From contig CBDBIW010000015.1 in the NCBI GenBank assembly GCA_965206015.1, positions 434,001 through 498,000 on the forward strand: a stretch of 64,000 nucleotides of DNA, read 5' to 3'. Position 1 is the stretch's first letter. Each line of letters begins with the position of its first letter. The notes below the pieces were generated by a model. It had not been told where the DNA came from. It made no database searches and saw nothing but the letters and a program-made list of their open reading frames with translations. The position numbers and the translations under genes were made by a program. This DNA is from JAJCYL01 sp965206015 (GTDB taxonomy: Bacteria; Bacteroidota; Bacteroidia; Cytophagales; Cyclobacteriaceae). Positions 1-8,590 of the stretch are shown here, in pieces.

Positions 1-95
1 TGCATTGTGATTGATACGCGTAGCTATAGAAAAACTATCGGTATTTCCCTTAAAACCAAGACATATTACACAAATTGCGGGGAATACGATGAAAG

Positions 96-686
96 CTATG
101 CTTCGTCTTGAATAGAATCTGGATCAGAATCAAATTCTTCACCAATTTCATTTTCAGTAGCAGCAAAATCCTTTAGGGTAGGAAGGTCGGATAAATCATT
201 AATGCCAAAATAGTCCATAAACTTTTCGCTGGTGCCATATAAAATTGGCCGCCCAATGGAATCGGACTTTCCTTTTATTCCTACTAACTCTTTTTCTAAA
301 AGCCTTTGGACGGCATAATCGCAATTAACACCTCGAATCTGCTCCAATTCACCTTTAGTGACGGGCTGCTTATACGCGATTATAGACAATGTTTCTAAGG
401 ATGAATTTGACAGTCGTCTCTTCGATTGTTGTTTCAGTAAAATTCCAATACTGGCCTGATAAGCTGGTTTGGTTAAGAACTGATACCCACCTCCAATTTT
501 ATAAACTTGAAAAGCAAATTCGTCTTTTTCAAATTGTTCCTCTAATTCTTTTAAGCACGTATCGATGTCTTCCATTGGGACATCGGCATCAAACATTTCA
601 CTTAGACAATCATGAATTTCTTTTTCCGAAATGGTACCTGGAGAACAAAATATCAGTGCTTCAATGTGATGTTTCAGGTAGTCCAA
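96..686 (-). CDS. scpB: Segregation and condensation protein B
   Basis: Predicted kleisin-associated subunit of the SMC-ScpAB condensin complex, which organises and segregates the chromosome. The 196-residue protein has the two winged-helix layout of ScpB: an N-terminal segment beginning MDYLKHHIEALIF and the conserved central motif LSIIAYKQPVTKGELEQIRG at about residues 100-120, followed by GRPILYGT. The tail is acidic, as often seen in Bacteroidota ScpB. It lies two bases downstream of the DksA/TraR-type gene on the same strand, so co-transcription is likely. Length and motifs look normal; no lesion is seen. Confidence 0.93.
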   Translation of the reverse strand: MDYLKHHIEALIFCSPGTISEKEIHDCLSEMFDADVPMEDIDTCLKELEEQFEKDEFAFQVYKIGGGYQFLTKPAYQASIGILLKQQSKRRLSNSSLETLSIIAYKQPVTKGELEQIRGVNCDYAVQRLLEKELVGIKGKSDSIGRPILYGTSEKFMDYFGINDLSDLPTLKDFAATENEIGEEFDSDPDSIQDEA

Positions 687-688
687 TC

Positions 689-1078
689 CTATTTGTTTTG
701 TTTCAGCTTGGCCTCGATTGAGTGCATAGTATGTGGTACTGCCATTAACCTTGCTTTTTGTATGAGTTTGCCGGTATCCACACAGATGCCGTAAGTCCCG
801 TTTTTAATCCTTATTAAAGCATTTTCAAGTTGTGTCATGAATTTTTGCTGTCTGGCAGCAAGTTGACTTAAATTCTCTTTTTCGGCAGTATCGGCACCAT
901 CCTCGAGTACTCTAAGATTGTTGCTATCGGAGTCTGGGCCGTAATCATCAGAGTTTTTACTTAATGAATCTTTAATATACTTCAGCTCATTTTTAGCCTT
1001 TTCAAGTTTGTCAAGTATTATAGCTTCAAACTCTTTTAATTCCTTGTCGGAATATCTGTTTTTGTTCTCTTTAGCCAT
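689..1078 (-). CDS. DksA/TraR family protein with degenerate zinc finger
   Basis: A 129-residue protein with an N-terminal coiled-coil region rich in K and E (about residues 10-80) and a C-terminal remnant of the DksA/TraR zinc-finger region, YGICVDTGKLI...ARLMAVPHT. Family members bind the RNA polymerase secondary channel and modulate transcription. Only one of the four metal-binding cysteines is present; this Cys-poor form is, from memory, common in Bacteroidota, so it is probably not damage. It is directly upstream of scpB in a presumed two-gene operon. Whether it acts on RNA polymerase without zinc is not known from sequence. Confidence 0.85.
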   Translation of the reverse strand: MAKENKNRYSDKELKEFEAIILDKLEKAKNELKYIKDSLSKNSDDYGPDSDSNNLRVLEDGADTAEKENLSQLAARQQKFMTQLENALIRIKNGTYGICVDTGKLIQKARLMAVPHTMHSIEAKLKQNK

Positions 1079-1238
1079 GATGACCTCATTTCTACGTCAC
1101 CTCAATGACGATCCACTAAAAATTTCAGCTAAATTAAATCATCAATGGTTATAATAAAAGGAATGTGTGCCACGTAACCTGTATCTAATTATCTACTCCA
1201 ATCTGTGAAAGCAGTGGCGAAATATTCGGATTATTACC

Positions 1239-1514
1239 TTATTGCAGTCGCCAAAGGCCACTTTCCAGGTCATATGTGTATTCATGCACATTGACGTTTT
1301 GACGTTCTAAAAGGGCCCTGGAGTCATTAATGAATGTTATCATCTTGTCAAAAGAAAAATCATCAAGGAAGCTCCGGTCTTGAGAAAATTGAGAGGCTGG
1401 AAGAACGAAGAATTCTTCCCCTTGGGTGGTGTTAACATTGTAGACCCAAGTAAGATAATAGCCGACAGATTCTGTCCGGATTTTGTTTTCAGATCGCTTT
1501 ATTAATAAGAGCAT
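1239..1514 (-). pseudogene. C-terminal fragment of CapA-like protein, cut off by IS630-type insertion
   Basis: The reading frame from about 1499 down to 1239 encodes KRSENKIRTES...GYYLTWVYN and ends in a VLPASQF-like tail, as in the C-terminal domain of Bacteroidota CapA (PGA_cap) proteins. Its apparent first codons come from the IS end. Deleting the IS (1502-2621) plus one TA copy joins it in frame to the N-terminal part at 2624-3533, reading MVQINL-KRSENK. On its own this piece has no start or signal peptide and is unlikely to be translated. Confidence 0.85.
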
Positions 1515-2621
1515 TATTTAGTTCTTATTATTTTTATTTATTGTATCTTTACTATATGAAAACAAAGGTAAAGAAGCGCAAAAACAAACAAGCACAAGAG
1601 GAGACACGGTTTAGAGTAGCAGAATATTTGCGAAAGAAGTTAGGGACACAAAAGCAAGCCAGTATTGTTTTTGGAATAACAGAGCGAGGGGTGAACAAGA
1701 TTTGGGCTATCTATAAGCAAGGAGGAAAAAGAGCTTTAAGGAGTAAAAAACGAGGAGTTCAAGGAGGTAATAAGTTAAAGAAAGACCAAGCTTATCAAGT
1801 GCGTCAGTTAATCAAGGACAAATTACCAGATCAGTTGAAGCTCCCTTTTGGTTTATGGACCCGAGAAGCAGTACAACAACTCATTGCTATAAAGTATGGC
1901 GTAGAATTATCCCGTTGGCAAGTGGGTCGTTATTTAAAGAAATGGGGATATACACCTCAGAAGCCTATAAAAAAAGCTTTTGAACAAAAACCTGAAAAGG
2001 TTCAAAAGTGGCTAAGGGAAGAATATCCATCTATAAAAAGGCGAGCTGTCCCAGAGAAGGCTGTTATTTACTTTGGAGATGAAACAGGCTGTAGAAGTAC
2101 CCATCAAGCAGGGAGGAGTTATGCACCAAAAGGAAAAACACCGATGATTATGGCAACAGGAAAACGCTTTACAGTCAATATGATTTCTGCTATTAGCAAT
2201 AGAGGTCATTTACAATTCATGTTGATGGATGCAGGATTTAATAGCGAAGTGTTTCAAACCTTTTTAGAGCAAATGATAAAATACAGTAAACAAAAAGTGT
2301 TCTTTATCACAGACAATCATCCCGCCCATAAAGCTAAAAAGCCAAACCAATGGCTGGAAGACAATAAAAAAAAGATTGAGGTATTGTTCATCCCTGCTTA
2401 TTCACCTGAACTGAACCCACAAGAATACCTAAACCAAGATTTGAAAACAAATATCATAGGAAAGAAAAGGGCTATAAACAAAGAACAGCTCAAAAAAAAC
2501 ATCAATAATTTTATGAGCAAAAGAAAAAAGGATAAACCTCAAGTGAAAAAATATTTTCATCATAGGCACGCTCAGTATGCTGCCTAGAAAATTCATACGA
2601 ACTAATTAACCTAACGATTAA
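1502..2621 (+). mobile_element. IS630-type insertion sequence, copy 1
   Basis: A 1,120-bp element identical in extent to the one at 19019-20138. The ends were found by comparing the two copies: each starts TTAATAAGAGCATTA and, on the opposite strand, TTAATCGTTAGGTTAA, giving imperfect terminal inverted repeats that also share TTAGTTC further in. Both copies are flanked by TA (1500-1501 and 2622-2623 here), the target duplication of the IS630/Tc1-mariner superfamily. It carries one transposase gene and interrupts a CapA-like gene read on the minus strand. Confidence 0.93.
1556..2587 (+). CDS. IS630-family transposase (copy 1)
   Basis: A DDE transposase of 343 residues starting at the ATG of MKTKVKKRKN; an upstream in-frame start is less likely because it lies in the IS end. 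The N-terminal half has paired helix-turn-helix/winged-helix features (ITERGVNKIWAIYKQGG; LSRWQVGRYLKKWGYTPQKP). The catalytic core shows FGDETG, ITDNHPAHK and YSPELNPQEYLNQDLK, the acidic triad blocks of IS630/mariner enzymes. It differs from copy 2 at several residues (for example LRKK/LPKK and HKAKKP/HKTKKR), so the insertions are not brand new, but both reading frames are intact and may be active. Confidence 0.93.
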   Translation: MKTKVKKRKNKQAQEETRFRVAEYLRKKLGTQKQASIVFGITERGVNKIWAIYKQGGKRALRSKKRGVQGGNKLKKDQAYQVRQLIKDKLPDQLKLPFGLWTREAVQQLIAIKYGVELSRWQVGRYLKKWGYTPQKPIKKAFEQKPEKVQKWLREEYPSIKRRAVPEKAVIYFGDETGCRSTHQAGRSYAPKGKTPMIMATGKRFTVNMISAISNRGHLQFMLMDAGFNSEVFQTFLEQMIKYSKQKVFFITDNHPAHKAKKPNQWLEDNKKKIEVLFIPAYSPELNPQEYLNQDLKTNIIGKKRAINKEQLKKNINNFMSKRKKDKPQVKKYFHHRHAQYAA

Positions 2622-3533
2622 TAAGTTGATTTGGACCATTGCTCCTCCGTCTCGGTATCTACTTCTTTGGTGACTTACATAATTGCCTAATGAATAAACC
2701 ACTATTTCATCCTTTGAGTCCTGTTTGTTGAATGAATTTTTCATTTTTTGAATCACGTGTGGATGAGATCCTATTACAAAATCTGCGCCATTGTCGAAGT
2801 AGAAATTAGCAAGGTCCACTTGCTCGGAAGACGGATTCCTTTGATATTCGAGGCCCCAGTGAACAAAGACAAGTACCTTGTCAACAAGGTAGGATTTAGC
2901 CAAGAGTAGGTCTTTTTTAATATTGTTTTTATCAATTAAGTCTACAATTGTTCCTTCTGGAACAGGTATGCCGTTGGTTCCGTAGGTATAATTTAGAAGA
3001 GCAATCCGAAAGCCCTTCTTTTCAATTACCAGGGGATAGCTGGTTTTCTTCTCTTCAATATTACTATAGGTGCCGGTATGGGGAAAGTTCAGACTATCCA
3101 AAACCTCTATGGTTCTTACAATTCCTTTTTTACGTCGGTCACACGAATGGTTATTGGCAGTCACCAGGTAATCTACACCTGCATTTTGGATAGCTACAGC
3201 AACTTCGTCCGGAGCACTGAACTGTGGATAACCACTGTAAGGAGGGCCTCCAAGGGTGAATTCCAAATTGGCTATCGAGACATCTGCTTCAGAGACTATG
3301 TGTTGAACGTAATTAAAAGTATTGTACTGATATTCCCCGGTTTCAGCATTATAGGCACTATTTATCTGGTCTTTGTGCTGCATGATATCGCCCATTACCA
3401 ATAGAGAAAGCTGATCAGACTGAGATTGCCCTTCGACTACCAGACCTACCAATAGTATCAAACCGACATATCCTTTTAGTGGAATTGACATCTCAATCAA
3501 ACTTAGAGCTTTTTGAATATCTTTAAAATTCAT
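2511..3533 (-). pseudogene. N-terminal part of CapA-like (PGA_cap) protein, truncated by IS630-type insertion
   Basis: Residues 1 to about 303 (3533 down to 2624) are genuine; the last 38 codons are read from the IS. A hydrophobic N-terminal segment (about residues 18-33) suggests export. Family motifs are MGDIMQH, ANLEFTLGG, TANNHSCDR, FVHWGLEYQ and GSHPHVIQ, the metal-site blocks of the CapA/PGA_cap metallophosphoesterase-like fold, linked to capsule or poly-gamma-glutamate assembly. The remainder of the protein is at 1239-1499. The gene is divergent from the HMG-CoA-lyase-like gene, with only 11 bases between starts. Confidence 0.88.
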
Positions 3534-3544
3534 TAGCGAAAAGT

Positions 3545-4399
3545 ATGTCCAAAATTATCGAGTGTCCTAGAGATGCTATGCAAGGTCTTCATGAGTTCGT
3601 TCCGACTGAAATGAAGATTAATTATATAAATCAATTGCTGAAAATTGGGTTTGATACCATTGACTGCGGAAGTTTTGTGTCACCTAAGGCCATCCCCCAA
3701 TTGAAGGATACAAATATTGTTATTGATGCATTAAACATTGAAGAAACAAATTCAAGATTACTGGTCATAGTCGCTAATACGAGAGGTGCCCAAGAGGCAT
3801 GTAACTTTAAAAAAATTGATTACATAGGGTTTCCGTTGTCTCTTTCGGAAACGTTTCAAAGAAAGAATACCAATAAGAGCATCGATGTAGCCTTTGATAC
3901 AGTACAGGAGATTCAGAGTTTGTGTCAAACGCATAGCAAAACACTTGTAGTCTATTTATCCATGGGATTTGGCAATCCCTATGGTGATCTGTACGAAATG
4001 GAGTACGTTTCAGAATTTGTTACCAAACTTGATGCAATTGGAACAAAAGTCATTTCTTTAGCAGATACCATTGGGGTATCGAATGAGGAAAACATTCAAC
4101 TGTTGTTCAAGACGATAACCCACTTATGCCCACATATTGAGTTCGGGGTACATCTACATTCCGACAGGGACTCTGCAAGAGATAAGATTGCAGCCGCCTA
4201 TAAAGGTGGATGTCGTCGCTTTGACGGGGCGGTCAATGGATTTGGAGGTTGCCCAATGGCAGAAGATAAATTGGTTGGCAATATCGCTACCGAAAGTATT
4301 CTGGACTATCTGGGGCAATTTGAGAATGAGGTTCGGTTAAACATGTCAGAATTTGATCAAGCATTAAATATGGCTCCCTCAATTTTTTTAGGAAGATGA
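3545..4399 (+). CDS. HMG-CoA lyase family protein
   Basis: A TIM-barrel lyase of the HMGL-like family, 284 residues, starting at the only well-placed ATG (MSKIIECPRDAMQG). Signature blocks are ECPRDAMQG (active-site Arg-Asp near the N-terminus), GVHLHSDRDSA (metal-binding histidines) and NGFGGCPMAEDKLVGN (catalytic-loop Cys). These fit hydroxymethylglutaryl-CoA lyase, which cleaves HMG-CoA to acetoacetate and acetyl-CoA in leucine and ketone-body catabolism; the substrate cannot be fixed from sequence. Length is normal for the family. It is the first gene right of a divergent promoter shared with the broken capA-like gene. Confidence 0.88.
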   Translation: MSKIIECPRDAMQGLHEFVPTEMKINYINQLLKIGFDTIDCGSFVSPKAIPQLKDTNIVIDALNIEETNSRLLVIVANTRGAQEACNFKKIDYIGFPLSLSETFQRKNTNKSIDVAFDTVQEIQSLCQTHSKTLVVYLSMGFGNPYGDLYEMEYVSEFVTKLDAIGTKVISLADTIGVSNEENIQLLFKTITHLCPHIEFGVHLHSDRDSARDKIAAAYKGGCRRFDGAVNGFGGCPMAEDKLVGNIATESILDYLGQFENEVRLNMSEFDQALNMAPSIFLGR

Positions 4400-4870
4400 T
4401 TTAGATCATGAGGGCAATTTTTAGCCAACTTCTTCCATTGATAAGCAGTAGATATCTTAATACAGAGCTGATGAAGAATTTTTTAATTGTCATTTTGGGA
4501 GTCTCACTACTGAGTTGTTCGGAGAGTCAATTAACGGAAAGTGACCTGACAGGAGAGGAATTGAGCTATACCCTGTTTTCCGAATCTGATTTTGAAGGTG
4601 TTGTAATCTTTAAAGAAAAAATTGATGGTAATGCCCAAATTGTCATCGAATTGGACGGCCCGAAAGGGGGAATATTTGTTTCCCGCACACTTACATTTCA
4701 AATCATTCAATACTCCTGACATAGAAGTAGCTTCGTTATTGACTCCTGTCAGTGCAACGTCAGGCCACAGTATAACTGATCTGGAGTATCTGTCAGATGA
4801 AACAAAGATGATCTATGCTGATCTCATATCTTTTGATGGTCATATCAAGATTCATCTTGGTGATGGCACC

Positions 4871-6419
4871 ATAGTCGTTAACTTAAGCATTGTTGAATTA
4901 CTTGATAATGAGTGATTTTACCTTTAGGAGCTTGACATGCCGTATTATAAATAGCGGGTAAGAACACATTTTCAATCCATAAGTTCATTGATTTAGGATC
5001 TATAAGGACTTTTCTTAGAGTTGGAGAAAGACTTCTACATCTTTTGAAAAATTTCAAAACACTAAGCCCTTGGTCAGGTTGATATGTTTGGATGTATTTG
5101 TTACAAGTCATGAATAGTTTCCAATTAACTAATATCCAGAGCAACTGAGTTAACAGTTGACACTCAAAACGCTCCTTTCTTACTTTCTTTACTTGGTCAA
5201 TTTCAAAAAATGACTTCCAGGATTTAAAGACCAACTCGATTTGCCATCTTAAATAATAGGCTTTTCTTATGTTCTCTACAGGTAAATATTGTTGTTCAAC
5301 ATTTGTAATGAAGGTATTGTAACGGCATCTGATCTTGTGAACCTCAGAGATATTCACTTTCCTGCTTTTTGCTGATTGACGAGCTTTCTTAAGTCTTTTT
5401 TCATATTCTCGGTCATTAAGTCGCTCGACAACTAACCTACAGGGAATTTTATGTTTTTCATAGATAAATACATCTAGTGCAGAAGTACTTATACCTAATC
5501 GATTAAATCTTCTATCAATTTCTTTCCAAGACACTTCTTTATTTTCTGAGGTATAAATATTTGCTTGAGGTGGTAGCCGGTTTAAGAAGTAAGCGGACTT
5601 ATCTATGATTGCTTTCAGATAGGTAGGAGTAATGTAGCCTAAGTCACGAATGTGCAACCCTCCCTTGGTAATTGATTCTATTGTTTCATTCGAATCTTTT
5701 TGATCATTTCTACTTCGATTAGTTAACATCAAGTCCTTCCATTGGCCACTTAATAGATCATATTCGTACTGGATTTGCATTAATCCATTGGTCTTGCTGA
5801 AGTTTCCAAAACCTGGATAATCTCCATTGTAATCATCTGGTAATGATAATCTAGTTGAATCCTTAATCTTTATGCACGTAAAATGACTAGCTGTTGATAG
5901 TTTGGCTGATGAAGTAAATTGACTAGATAATTGTTCTTTAATCAGTTCTTGCAAAAACGTAACTCCTTGTTGAGTAAATCGTTTGTGCACGGCTTCTTTA
6001 CTGATATCAATGGCAAAGTTTAAATGCAAATCTGCTGCAATATCTTCCAGACTAGTTTGAGCTTGATTACAAGTTGAAAACATAAGAGTATTCAACAGAT
6101 CAGAAGCAACCAGTTTTCGTTTTCGCTTTACAAACCCTGTTTCCTTGGCTAGTTGATCTATTTTTTCTTTTGACAGAGTATTCTCAATGCTATACTTAAG
6201 TTCATCAGCATACTTCTGAATAAAGATTTTCCTGCTAATTTGAAGTGTGTTTCTCCCTTAGTTTGATGATATTAGTAATGTCATTGCGGGGGCAAAATCA
6301 AAGAAAAATAACCCGCTATTTAAAGTACCAAAAATGGGGAGAAAACTAACAAAATCTACCCGAGAAGGGTATGCTCACTTTAAAAAGAAAACCATCTGCA
6401 CCCTTAAGTTAACGACTAT
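4871..6419 (-). mobile_element. IS4-family insertion sequence with 12-bp target duplication
   Basis: A 1,549-bp element with perfect 17-bp terminal inverted repeats: ATAGTCGTTAACTTAAG at 4871-4887 and its reverse complement at 6403-6419. It is flanked by the direct repeat GGTGATGGCACC (4859-4870 and 6420-6431), a 12-bp target duplication typical of IS4-group elements. It carries one minus-strand transposase and interrupts the CHRD-like lipoprotein gene. Perfect ends and perfect duplication indicate a recent insertion. Confidence 0.95.
4878..6239 (-). CDS. IS4-family transposase
   Basis: DDE transposase of the IS4 type. The frame is open from a TAA at 6258-6260 without any ATG before internal codons; conserved-looking sequence already begins near 6239 (ISRKIFIQKYADELKYS), so an ATT or other rare start near 6239 is more likely than the TTG at 6095. 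Motifs: IKDSTRLSLPDDY with the first catalytic Asp, and YYLRWQIELVFKSWKS, which fits the Y-(2)-R-(3)-E-(6)-K signature of IS4 transposases. The stop lies inside the left terminal repeat region. Confidence 0.88.
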   Translation of the reverse strand: MSRKIFIQKYADELKYSIENTLSKEKIDQLAKETGFVKRKRKLVASDLLNTLMFSTCNQAQTSLEDIAADLHLNFAIDISKEAVHKRFTQQGVTFLQELIKEQLSSQFTSSAKLSTASHFTCIKIKDSTRLSLPDDYNGDYPGFGNFSKTNGLMQIQYEYDLLSGQWKDLMLTNRSRNDQKDSNETIESITKGGLHIRDLGYITPTYLKAIIDKSAYFLNRLPPQANIYTSENKEVSWKEIDRRFNRLGISTSALDVFIYEKHKIPCRLVVERLNDREYEKRLKKARQSAKSRKVNISEVHKIRCRYNTFITNVEQQYLPVENIRKAYYLRWQIELVFKSWKSFFEIDQVKKVRKERFECQLLTQLLWILVNWKLFMTCNKYIQTYQPDQGLSVLKFFKRCRSLSPTLRKVLIDPKSMNLWIENVFLPAIYNTACQAPKGKITHYQVIQQCLS

Positions 6420-6522
6420 GGTGATGGCACCAACCAGAATGTAATTCTGGCATTCGGGAACATTGGAAGCAACAAGCTTATGTTTGATAGCGAAGCAATA
6501 GAATGCAACGGACCGAATTAAC

Positions 6523-6560
6523 TATTTTCATACAGTGCTCGTATTTGCATACAGTGCTCG
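6523..6560. repeat. 19-bp tandem duplication at the 3' end of the SMUG2-like gene
   Basis: Two adjacent 19-bp units, 6523-6541 and 6542-6560, differing at one base. The duplication changes the C-terminus of the overlapping minus-strand gene: with one unit it would end RALYENS rather than RALYANTSTV. Confidence 0.85.
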
Positions 6561-7211
6561 CAAGTACTGGTCAATAAACTCATCTTTTCTCTTTAAACGA
6601 TATTGCATTACCCACCGTGGATGTGGAACCATTTTAACTTGGTTGAAGAAATGATGCTGATCATTAATCTTTTTTAGGAATTTAAAATTCTTCCCTTGCC
6701 CAATGCTAAATGCGGAGTTTGTAGAACAACCGAAAGCAATTTTTTTTTGAATACAGTTGATAGCGAATGGTTCAACTGCTCTTTCGAGTAAAGGTTCATC
6801 GTAATAATTGTAGTTCCTCCCGAACTTCACAAACCCAATTGATGATATTGAGGAAATAAAAAATTTGGAATAAAATTGCTGCGGTCCGCCATAACGATTG
6901 ATAACATCATAAATGAACTTTGAGGAGAGTTCGGCTTTTTTTACAAAGTCATTTTTGATACCACATTCTTCTTCAAGACGAATCGGATCGGTGAAACCAA
7001 TGCCGGTAACACCCGCACCAAAACGACCCGGATTAATTCCCATGAGTAAGACCCTGGGGTTGTTGTCATCATAATATTTTTTGAAAAACTGCTCAATTAC
7101 TGACCAGGTCTGAGCATTGTTAAAGGGATACAACACCTCTACTCCTTTTGGAATGCCATTAGGGATTTTAAGACCTTTGTAAAACGCCTTAACCTCATCA
7201 CCGAAGGTCAT
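6528..7211 (-). CDS. SMUG2-like uracil-DNA glycosylase family protein
   Basis: A 227-residue protein of the uracil-DNA glycosylase superfamily, close in layout to the SMUG2/DUF4918 group. The N-terminal active-site motif is LLMGINPGRFGAGVTGIGF (about residues 55-73) and the C-terminal motif is VPHPRWVMQYR (about residues 197-207), where the His-Pro pair corresponds to the UDG motif 2. Such enzymes excise uracil or deaminated bases in base-excision repair. It starts at the ATG ten bases from the neighbouring secreted-protein gene. A 19-bp tandem duplication has altered the last few residues, probably without harm. Confidence 0.78.
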   Translation of the reverse strand: MTFGDEVKAFYKGLKIPNGIPKGVEVLYPFNNAQTWSVIEQFFKKYYDDNNPRVLLMGINPGRFGAGVTGIGFTDPIRLEEECGIKNDFVKKAELSSKFIYDVINRYGGPQQFYSKFFISSISSIGFVKFGRNYNYYDEPLLERAVEPFAINCIQKKIAFGCSTNSAFSIGQGKNFKFLKKINDQHHFFNQVKMVPHPRWVMQYRLKRKDEFIDQYLRALYANTSTV

Positions 7212-7220
7212 TGGATTTAA

Positions 7221-7808
7221 TTAGTCTCTAGGAGGTGTGATCATTATATGGGCACGATACGTTCCTGGAAACATAATCCAGGGGTGCCCCTGCTCCAAAG
7301 GTTTTGTGGGCAAACCAGTCGACTTGGATGTTGCGAAGGGTATGTACACCACATATCGGTAATTTGCGCCTTCTACCTCTCCCGTTTCCGAATTATATTT
7401 TCCATCAGTGCCTGAGAGAACATGCAGTGTGGTAGGCTGATCTGGCATCTTCATTTTGCCTGATTTAGCTTCATCTTCACGAATTTTATTTATCTCTGCG
7501 GGATTTTTGCCTTCCAACCTCAGTGCCCTACCTCGTGCCATAAATGGGTCAAGGTCCTTGTGATAGCAGGCTGTACTAAACCCAGAACGGTTAGGGTCAT
7601 CGGCGAGGCAGATTAAATCGTTGGTTCCAGATTTTAACGACACGAATGTCCCACTTGCGTCATAGCCCATAACCGAGGCTCCTTCCCGCATTTCTTCCGG
7701 TGCTGCATGAATGGCCGCAGCGATTTGGTCAGCTTTCAAAGGGCTTTGGGCGTTCACATAAAAACTTGAAGCGACCAGAGCAGTGAGGAGATAAATTTTT
7801 GAAGCCAT
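7221..7808 (-). CDS. Secreted protein of unknown function
   Basis: A 195-residue protein with a clear N-terminal signal peptide (MASKIYLLTALVASSFYVNAQ, cleavage likely after NAQ or VNA). No family is recognised with confidence. Visible features are two cysteines in the first half (LICLADD and TACYHKD), a central charged stretch (ARGRALRLEGKNPAEI), and a C-terminal stretch HPWIMFPGTYRAHIMITPP with conserved-looking aromatic and proline residues. It lies between the glycosylase and pyrE, all on the minus strand, but the 63-bp gap to pyrE and lack of functional relation give no hint of role. Confidence 0.7.
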   Translation of the reverse strand: MASKIYLLTALVASSFYVNAQSPLKADQIAAAIHAAPEEMREGASVMGYDASGTFVSLKSGTNDLICLADDPNRSGFSTACYHKDLDPFMARGRALRLEGKNPAEINKIREDEAKSGKMKMPDQPTTLHVLSGTDGKYNSETGEVEGANYRYVVYIPFATSKSTGLPTKPLEQGHPWIMFPGTYRAHIMITPPRD

Positions 7809-7871
7809 AATTATTCTGTTTTAGAAATGGAAATTTAGTCAAAAAGGGCCAATTCTAAATGGAATTAGTTT

Positions 7872-8501
7872 TCAATTGCCTGGATCCTTATTCCATTCCT
7901 GAAGAGAACTAAGGTCTTCTTTACTTATATAGTTGTTTTGTACAGCCTCCTCTAACATTACGGAATAGCTGCTTAGGGTAAAAAAGTCAACATTGGCAGC
8001 ACTAAAACTTTCATCAGCAATAGAAAAACCGTAGGTGAAAATTGCACCTAACCCTAAAACAACAATGTCATTTTCACGCAGTCTTTCAATCGCTTTAAGT
8101 GAACTCCCGCCTGTTGAAATCAAATCTTCAATCACTACTACCTTCTGTGCTGGAGTAGGTTTTCCTTCAATCAGGTTTTCCATGCCATGGCTCTTTGGTT
8201 TCGATCTCACATAGATAAATGGCAGGCCCAAGGAATCGGCTACTAGAGTTCCTTGAGGTATTCCGGCAGTGGCAACTCCGGCAATTGCTTCGACTTGCGG
8301 GAACTTGGATTTGATTCTATTGGTCAAAGAATCTTTTACAAAGGTTCGTATGTCCGGGTAGGACAGGGAGAGACGATTGTCACAATAAATTGGTGATTTC
8401 CAGCCAGAACTCCAGGTAAAGGGATTTTCAGGACTGAGTATTATTGCCTCAATTTTTAGCAGAGCCCGGGCAGTTTCCCGGCTGATTTGGAGATCGTTCA
8501 T
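7872..8501 (-). CDS. pyrE: Orotate phosphoribosyltransferase
   Basis: Pyrimidine biosynthesis enzyme that converts orotate and PRPP to orotidine 5'-phosphate. The 209-residue protein has the OPRTase N-terminal block FTWSSGWKSPIYCDNR, the conserved YVRSKPKSHG loop, and the PRPP-binding motif VVVIEDLISTGGSS at about residues 120-134. Length is normal. It stands alone rather than in a pyr operon; a strong minus-strand terminator at 8540-8570 separates it from the upstream yceI-like gene, so it must have its own promoter near 8510-8535. Confidence 0.95.
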   Translation of the reverse strand: MNDLQISRETARALLKIEAIILSPENPFTWSSGWKSPIYCDNRLSLSYPDIRTFVKDSLTNRIKSKFPQVEAIAGVATAGIPQGTLVADSLGLPFIYVRSKPKSHGMENLIEGKPTPAQKVVVIEDLISTGGSSLKAIERLRENDIVVLGLGAIFTYGFSIADESFSAANVDFFTLSSYSVMLEEAVQNNYISKEDLSSLQEWNKDPGN

Positions 8502-8539
8502 GACTCAAAATTATCAGCATTTGAGAGGTGTGCAAAAAA

Positions 8540-8570
8540 ATAAGCGCAACAGATTTTCTGTTGCGCTTAT
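8540..8570 (-). terminator. Intrinsic terminator of the YceI gene
   Basis: A perfect 14-bp stem (ATAAGCGCAACAGA with its complement) around a 3-base loop. Read on the minus strand it is followed by TTTTTTT, so it ends transcripts from the YceI-family gene at 8591-9172. Confidence 0.92.
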
Positions 8571-8590
8571 CAAGGTCAAAACTCGGTCTA

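Larger units (their letters stand above)
4471..6521 (+). pseudogene. CHRD-domain-like lipoprotein gene, frameshifted and split by an IS4-type element
   Basis: The gene starts at an ATG giving MKNFLIVILGVSLLSC, a type II signal peptide with lipobox Cys16. The frame runs to GPKGG at about 4670, where a run of five G has one base too many; with four G it continues as GPKGEYLFPAHLHF. The next segment (ATSGHSITDLEYLSDET, FDGHIKIHLGDG) resembles the CHRD domain family. At 4871 an IS4-type element enters; after its removal the frame continues from 6432 as TNQNVILAFGNIGSN to a TAA at 6519-6521. The product is not made as one protein now. The CHRD assignment is tentative. Confidence 0.8.

Noticed and set aside
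689..1078. DksA/TraR-type gene as a damaged gene because it lacks zinc cysteines
   Set aside because: The Cys-poor ending is, from memory, the usual form in Bacteroidota and the frame is otherwise intact.
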